Of a stretch of 5,274 nt of DNA, positions 1 through 2,491 are shown piece by piece. Source of the stretch: Bacteroidales bacterium UBA3868. GTDB lineage: Bacteria > Bacteroidota > Bacteroidia > Bacteroidales > WCHB1-69. Both the position numbers and the translations under genes were made by a program. The stretch lies in NCBI GenBank assembly GCA_002392325.1, contig DGGS01000047.1, positions 1 through 5,274 on the forward strand. The letters are read 5' to 3'. Position 1 is the stretch's first letter. Each line of letters opens with the position of its first letter. The notes beneath the pieces were generated by a model that had not been told where the DNA came from, did not search any database, and saw nothing but the letters and a program-made list of their open reading frames with translations.

Positions 1-54
1 TCTCCATCCTAATTAATCTCTTTTTATTTTTTGTCTGTCCCGACTTTATCGCTT

Positions 55-85
55 GCGAATCTCAAAAAAATCCTTGAGTATTTGC
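55..85. repeat. imperfect inverted repeat (hairpin)
   Basis: Bases 55-65 pair with 74-85 to give an 11-bp stem with one G-T wobble and one bulged T (79), around an 8-base A-rich loop. Neither strand has a T-run directly after the stem, so it does not look like an intrinsic terminator. It may be part of a leftward structured transcript. Confidence 0.4.
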
Positions 86-138
86 TACATCTTTCTTCAT
101 TCTTTCAATGAACCTCCCAATTTCCGTCCCCTCTGCCT

Positions 139-155
139 ACAGGGCTGGTCCCTGT
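139..155. repeat. 6-bp hairpin ACAGGG/CCCTGT
   Basis: ACAGGG (139-144) pairs exactly with CCCTGT (150-155) around a 5-base loop. On the minus strand it would form 15-30 bases into a transcript started from the 176-183 element. The same bases could instead pair with the GGTCCC at the start of that transcript, giving two competing folds. Confidence 0.4.
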
Positions 156-175
156 TTCCCTCTCATTTGGGACCG

Positions 176-183
176 CAAAAATA
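176..183 (-). promoter_or_regulatory. candidate leftward promoter, Bacteroidota -7 element TATTTTTG
   Basis: On the minus strand these bases read TATTTTTG, an exact match to the TAnnTTTG -7 consensus of the Bacteroidota primary sigma factor. They are followed by CGG, much like the rpsU promoter at 572-579, which is followed by CCG. No convincing TTTG -33 element lies 19-20 bases upstream, so the call rests on the -7 element alone. A start would be expected near 165-171, with transcription leaving the window to the left. Confidence 0.45.
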
Positions 184-231
184 CACTTTTGTTCGTTACA
201 TTCGCCTACCCTTACCCACTTTTTTTTAAAC

Positions 232-265
232 TTTTTCTTATCTTGCTGATAATCAGTAAGAAAAA
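232..265. repeat. A/T-rich interrupted palindrome
   Basis: TTTTTCTTA (232-240) is an exact reverse complement of TAAGAAAAA (257-265). Inside it, CTGAT (246-250) is complementary to ATCAG (252-256) around a single A. Together they make a 14-bp dyad interrupted on one side by TCTTG (241-245). The inner part can also be read as a 9+1+9 palindrome (242-260) with one mismatch. It sits between the leftward and rightward promoter candidates, so it could be an operator or a cruciform-forming site. No binding protein is suggested by the window. Confidence 0.45.
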
Positions 266-390
266 ATTTATTTAAGGGGTGTTTTTTTACTTTTTCAACA
301 GCGATTTTTCGGATTTTCCAGTTTTCAGAGGGTATATTTCGGGGATTTCGCCGGGGGATTTTCGCAGTTTTTTCGAAGTTGTTGTCAAAA

Positions 391-407
391 ACCGCAAAAA
401 ATGCGGT
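391..407 (-). terminator. weak leftward terminator-like hairpin
   Basis: ACCGCA (391-396) pairs exactly with TGCGGT (402-407) around a five-A loop. Read leftward, the stem is followed by four Ts (complement of 387-390), which gives a short terminator-like shape. The stem is only 6 bp and no leftward gene ending here is seen, so it may be a chance hairpin or a guard against antisense transcription. Confidence 0.25.
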
Positions 408-447
408 AGGGATTGGAGCGTCTTACGAGCGTGTGGGGAGGTGTTCA

Positions 448-468
448 GGGAAGGGGTGCGGGGCGGGG
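448..468 (+). other. canonical G-quadruplex motif
   Basis: Four G-runs lie at 448-450, 453-456, 460-463 and 465-468, separated by loops of 2, 3 and 1 bases. This satisfies the usual G3+N1-7 rule, and extra runs at 435-438 and 474-476 could substitute. The G-rich strand is the non-template strand for rpsU, about 100 bases before its -7 element. The pattern is directly visible; that it folds in the cell is inference. Confidence 0.55.
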
Positions 469-504
469 ATCGCGGGAGCGAGTTATAGCGGAAAGCCCGA
501 CGGC

Positions 505-527
505 GGGCGGAGCACGCCGGACCGCCC
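505..527. repeat. GC-rich hairpin before the rpsU promoter
   Basis: GGGCGG (505-510) pairs with CCGCCC (522-527) around an 11-base loop. An alternative, mutually exclusive 5-bp stem joins CGGCG (501-505) to CGCCG (515-519). No T-run follows on either strand, so it is not a normal intrinsic terminator. I have an impression that similar GC-rich blocks occur in other Bacteroidales intergenic regions, but I cannot confirm that here. Confidence 0.4.
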
Positions 528-571
528 AAATCAAAAAAAACATATATAATTAATTTGTATGAAAAAAAGTG

Positions 572-579
572 TATCTTTG
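572..579 (+). promoter_or_regulatory. rpsU promoter, -7 element TATCTTTG
   Basis: TATCTTTG is an exact match to the Bacteroidota TAnnTTTG -7 consensus, 49 bases before the rpsU start. A TTTG at 554-557 lies 14 bases upstream, closer than the usual 19-20 base spacing for the -33 element, so the -33 partner is uncertain. Transcription is expected to start near 584-588, giving a leader of about 40 bases. It may drive rpsU alone or, by read-through, xerC and hpf too. Confidence 0.7.
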
Positions 580-616
580 CCGCCCAATTCAAATTTATTA
601 TTAACCCTAAAAGAAA

Positions 617-620
617 GAGG
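617..620 (+). promoter_or_regulatory. Shine-Dalgarno sequence of rpsU
   Basis: GAGG, within AAAGAGGT, lies 8 bases before the rpsU ATG. Most Bacteroidota genes lack an SD, so this is notable. In Flavobacterium johnsoniae an SD on rpsU is reported to allow autoregulation, because ribosomes lacking bS21 expose their anti-SD and translate rpsU better. Applying that here is inference. Confidence 0.7.
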
Positions 621-628
621 TATTATTT

Positions 629-823
629 ATGATTATTGTTCCCATTAAAGAAGGCGATTCAATCGACAAAGCGCTCAAGAAACTGAAAAAGAAATTCGAC
701 AAGATTGGTGTAAAGAAAGAGATCCGTCAGAGACAGGAATTCACCAAGAAGAGCGTGATCAGACGGGAGCAATTGCGCAAGGCCATTTATGTGCAGCATC
801 TTCGCGAAGCTGAAAACGAATAA
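629..823 (+). CDS. rpsU: 30S ribosomal protein S21 (bS21)
   Basis: This 64-residue, very basic protein matches bS21 in length and character. It starts MIIVPIKEGDSIDKALKKLK, the typical bS21 N-terminus, followed by a Lys/Arg-rich helical stretch (about residues 18-52). bS21 binds the 30S platform near the 3' end of 16S rRNA and takes part in translation initiation. In Bacteroidota, structural work on the F. johnsoniae ribosome showed bS21, bS18 and bS6 sequestering the anti-SD; from memory Tyr54 of bS21 is a contact residue, and a Tyr is at position 54 here (KAIY). The ATG is preceded by a clear SD and a matching promoter. An intrinsic terminator follows 19 bases after the stop. In Bacteroidales this gene commonly precedes a tyrosine recombinase gene and hpf, as here. 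Confidence 0.96.
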   Translation: MIIVPIKEGDSIDKALKKLKKKFDKIGVKKEIRQRQEFTKKSVIRREQLRKAIYVQHLREAENE

Positions 824-839
824 TGGTTTTGCCAATCGT

Positions 840-856
840 GCGAAAACAGGGGATTC
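840..856 (+). repeat. 17-base exact repeat, copy 1 (inside rpsU terminator)
   Basis: GCGAAAACAGGGGATTC occurs here and again at 2329-2345. This copy forms the left arm and loop of the terminator after rpsU. The second copy lacks the matching right arm. Confidence 0.7.
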
Positions 857-868
857 CCTGTTTTTTTT
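843..868 (+). terminator. intrinsic terminator between rpsU and xerC
   Basis: AAAACAGGG (843-851) pairs perfectly with CCCTGTTTT (856-864) around a GATT loop, and a run of eight Ts covers 861-868. This is a good Rho-independent terminator. Because no strong promoter is visible in the 41 bases between it and xerC, it probably acts as a partial terminator that keeps rpsU transcripts far more abundant than xerC and hpf transcripts. Confidence 0.85.
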
Positions 869-909
869 AGAAGCATTAAAAACATTATATTATATATACT
901 ATAATTTTA

Positions 910-1803
910 ATGATAAATTTTGACGCATTCATCGGGCACTTGCGCTATGAGAAACGGTCGTCGGCGAACACGGTTTCGGCCTATGAAGGCGATTTGCGTC
1001 AATTCGCGGAGTACATTGAGAAAATTCTGGGGGTCACGGAGTTGGAGAAGGTGACGGCAGGGGATATCCGGACCTGGATCCTCACGCTGCTGGAAGACGA
1101 CAAACTGTCGGCGCGCAGTGTGAACCGCAAGATGAGCGCGTTGCGGGACTTCTACCGATTCGAGCTGAAAGCGGGCCGCGTGAAACACAACCCGATGGAT
1201 GGCATCCAGGGACCGAAGTTCCGGGAGAAGTTGCCTGAATATGTGGAGCAGAAGGACATGGAGAAGTTGTTTTCGGTGGAACTTTTTGGGGACAACTTTG
1301 AAGGAAGGCGTGACCGATTGATATTGGAGTTGTTTTACGCCACGGGGATGCGTCTTTCGGAACTGCTGAATATCAAGCGATTAGACCTTGACTTATACAA
1401 TAGCAGTGTGAAAGTGCTGGGCAAGCGCAATAAAGAGCGCATCATTCCGTTTGGTAATAGGATGCGCGAGTTATTAACAAAATATTTGGAATATTATGTG
1501 GAAAATATTGCGCCGGAGAATGAAAATTTTTATATCTTTGTTGCAGCCAACGGGCGACAACTTTACCCGAAGGCGGTCTATAGAATTGTGAGAAAATACT
1601 TGGACATGGTGACCACGATTGACAAACGGAGCCCGCATGTGATCAGGCACACCTTCGCGACGCACATGCTGAACCGGGGCGCTGACCTGAACGCCATCAA
1701 GGAGATACTGGGCCACAGCAGTCTGGCCGCCACGCAGGTATATACGCACAATTCCATGGAGCAACTCAAATCCATTTATAAACAAGCCCATCCAAGGGCA
1801 TAA
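910..1803 (+). CDS. xerC: XerC/XerD-family tyrosine recombinase
   Basis: The 297-residue product has the length of XerC/XerD (about 298). Residues 1 to about 90 form the N-terminal SAM-like core-binding domain (FIGHLRYEKRSSANTVSAY, then SVNRKMSALRDFYRF), and about 107-297 the catalytic domain. The catalytic set is complete: Arg148 (ATGMRLSE), Lys172 (LGKRNKER), His243 and Arg246 (PHVIRHTFATH), His269 (LGHSS) and the nucleophile Tyr278 (VYTH). Such enzymes resolve chromosome dimers at dif; related ones act in integrative elements. The housekeeping setting between rpsU and hpf and the lack of phage or transposon genes favour a core Xer role, but whether it is the XerC or XerD partner is not decidable. 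The ATG follows an A/T-only leader without an SD. The middle third (about 1380-1620) is much more A/T-rich than the ends. Confidence 0.93.
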   Translation: MINFDAFIGHLRYEKRSSANTVSAYEGDLRQFAEYIEKILGVTELEKVTAGDIRTWILTLLEDDKLSARSVNRKMSALRDFYRFELKAGRVKHNPMDGIQGPKFREKLPEYVEQKDMEKLFSVELFGDNFEGRRDRLILELFYATGMRLSELLNIKRLDLDLYNSSVKVLGKRNKERIIPFGNRMRELLTKYLEYYVENIAPENENFYIFVAANGRQLYPKAVYRIVRKYLDMVTTIDKRSPHVIRHTFATHMLNRGADLNAIKEILGHSSLAATQVYTHNSMEQLKSIYKQAHPRA

Positions 1804-1805
1804 AA

Positions 1806-1813
1806 AAGGAGGT
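1806..1813 (+). promoter_or_regulatory. strong Shine-Dalgarno of hpf
   Basis: AAGGAGGT begins 3 bases after the xerC stop. Its GGAGG core (1808-1812) ends 5 bases before the hpf ATG. It is a near-ideal anti-SD complement and is unusual for a Bacteroidota gene. It fixes the hpf start and suggests SD-dependent translation, in contrast to xerC. Confidence 0.8.
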
Positions 1814-1817
1814 CATT

Positions 1818-2120
1818 ATGACAATCAACATCACTTCCGTTCACTTCAAGACGGATCAAAAGTTAGAGGAATTCATCAACGAGAAAGTTGGTAAACTGAA
1901 CAAGGTGCACGATGGCATCATCGGCTCGGATGTGACCTTGAAGCTCGAGAACACTGACACCCCTGAGAACAAGACCGTGGACATCCGGATGAAGATCCGA
2001 GGCAACGACGCCATCGCCAGCAAGACGGCGAAGAGTTTTGAGGAAGCCACAGACCTAGCGGTTGACGCGTTGAAAAAACAGCTGACGAAAGTGAAAGATA
2101 AGGAACAGACTAAACGATAA
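1818..2120 (+). CDS. hpf: ribosome hibernation-promoting factor, short form
   Basis: The 100-residue product matches the HPF/YfiA (RaiA) family, whose short members have about 95-113 residues. It starts MTINITSVHF. The pattern fits the beta-alpha-beta-beta-beta-alpha fold: strand 2-9, helix about 13-31 (QKLEEFINEKVGKLNKV), strands about 36-45, 50-60 and 63-70, and helix about 73-95 (SFEEATDLAVDALKKQLTKV) with a basic tail. There is no C-terminal extension as in long HPF. The family binds the 30S decoding region and stabilises inactive ribosomes in slow growth or stationary phase; whether this one promotes 100S dimers cannot be told from sequence. The gene lies 14 bases after xerC, so the two are almost surely co-transcribed, and a strong terminator follows the stop. 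hpf beside rpsU joins two proteins that control ribosome activity. Confidence 0.93.
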   Translation: MTINITSVHFKTDQKLEEFINEKVGKLNKVHDGIIGSDVTLKLENTDTPENKTVDIRMKIRGNDAIASKTAKSFEEATDLAVDALKKQLTKVKDKEQTKR

Positions 2121-2128
2121 ACCTTGGG

Positions 2129-2156
2129 AATCCCGCCAAATGGCGGGATTTTTTTT
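2129..2156 (+). terminator. strong intrinsic terminator after hpf
   Basis: AATCCCGCC (2129-2137) pairs perfectly with GGCGGGATT (2142-2150) around an AAAT loop, followed by eight Ts (2149-2156). It starts 8 bases after the hpf stop and closes the rpsU-xerC-hpf unit. Confidence 0.93.
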
Positions 2157-2224
2157 ACACTATTTTCTCCGACAGATTGAGAGGTTTTCAACTGAAGTTT
2201 TTTGAAAAAAATTGAGGTGAGTGG

Positions 2225-2255
2225 TTGCATTTTTAGAAATTATTTTTTATGTTTG
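2225..2255 (+). promoter_or_regulatory. candidate promoter with -7 element TATGTTTG
   Basis: TATGTTTG (2248-2255) matches the TAnnTTTG -7 consensus exactly. A TTG-containing tetramer at about 2224-2228 lies 19-20 bases upstream, where a TTTG -33 element is expected. Transcription would start near 2260-2265. It could serve the adhesin gene with a leader of about 230 bases, or a separate small RNA ending at 2436. Confidence 0.5.
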
Positions 2256-2328
2256 TAGGTTATAAATATGTAATCTACAATAGATTAGGACTTGTGATAC
2301 TCGAACGGACTCTTCCCCGCTAAAATGC

Positions 2329-2345
2329 GCGAAAACAGGGGATTC
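2329..2345 (+). repeat. 17-base exact repeat, copy 2 (half terminator)
   Basis: This is identical to 840-856, the left arm and loop of the rpsU terminator, but is followed by GTGAATG instead of the complementary right arm. It therefore cannot form the same hairpin. It looks like a remnant or a recombination footprint. Confidence 0.7.
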
Positions 2346-2401
2346 GTGAATGCCAAACACAAACTATGGTAATGAAACGGAACGGAAAATGCCAGTTTGG
2401 A

Positions 2402-2436
2402 GGCGTGCTTTTTGCGACGCCCAGGGCGGTTTTTTT
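2402..2436 (+). terminator. terminator-like structure or attenuator upstream of the adhesin gene
   Basis: GGCGTGC (2402-2408) can pair with GC (2414-2415) plus ACGCC (2417-2421) around five Ts, with one bulged G. An alternative short stem CGCC (2418-2421) with GGCG (2425-2428) directly precedes G and seven Ts (2430-2436). The two folds are mutually exclusive, since both use 2418-2421, and only the second is close to the T-run. It could end a small RNA or attenuate the adhesin transcript 55 bases before its ATG. Confidence 0.4.
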
Positions 2437-2491
2437 CCAATTTTAACATAAAAAAATAGAGAAAAAAATATAAATTAAAAATCTTATTCTT

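Larger units (their letters stand above)
1..175 (-). other. possible leftward leader or small RNA, continuing off the window
   Basis: No gene is visible here. Read leftward, the stretch lies directly downstream of a good -7 element at 176-183 and is purine-rich. It begins with a GGTCCC that could pair with a GGGACC about 16 bases further on, or with other G-rich partners. It then has a 6-bp hairpin (139-155), and later a longer hairpin (55-85). Only tiny leftward reading frames occur, of about 9 and 12 codons. This fits a structured 5' leader of a gene lying left of the window, or a small RNA. I do not recognise an Rfam family: it lacks the hallmark motifs I know for RNase P RNA, SRP RNA or the cobalamin riboswitch. 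Confidence 0.25.
266..571. other. gene-free, G-rich upstream region of rpsU
   Basis: No credible gene is present. The two overlapping open frames here (about 279-488 on + and 287-592 on -) have skewed, low-complexity translations, and the minus one runs across the rpsU promoter. The stretch shows short degenerate repeats of the type GGGGATTTTCGC (340-351 and 352-365), a 6-bp hairpin (391-407), G-runs with quadruplex potential (435-476) and a GC-rich hairpin (505-527). It ends in an A-run and an A/T-rich segment that leads into the rpsU promoter. Confidence 0.5.
2157..2491 (+). other. 335-base intergenic region before the adhesin gene
   Basis: No substantial gene is visible. From left to right the stretch holds an A/T-rich part with a T6-GA-A7 dyad near 2198-2212, a candidate promoter (2225-2255), the second copy of the 17-base repeat (2329-2345), a terminator-like hairpin (2402-2436) and an A-rich leader running to the next ATG. 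Two tiny frames, of 15 codons (2325-2372) and 24 codons (2372-2446), overlap as TAATG; nothing shows that they are translated. No tRNA genes were recognised. Confidence 0.5.

Noticed and set aside
340..365. Tandem-like GGGGATTTTCGC units, considered as a CRISPR or iteron array
   Set aside because: There are only two imperfect units of different length and no spacers or further copies.
279..592. Overlapping open frames on both strands (69 codons on +, 101 codons on -)
   Set aside because: The translations are low-complexity and match no family I know. The minus frame covers the rpsU promoter and the G-rich block, and neither frame has a credible start region.
902..909. TAATTTTA just before xerC, considered as a -7 element
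   Set aside because: It misses the final G, and transcription would start inside the coding region, after the chosen ATG.
907..2230. Minus-strand and alternative-frame ORFs of up to 124 codons over xerC and hpf
   Set aside because: They lie opposite or inside two well-supported genes and their translations show no recognisable domain. One also reads through the hpf terminator.
2290..2320. tRNA T-arm-like GTTCGA on the minus strand, suggesting a tRNA remnant
   Set aside because: The flanking bases do not pair as a T-arm, and no acceptor stem, anticodon arm or CCA end is visible.
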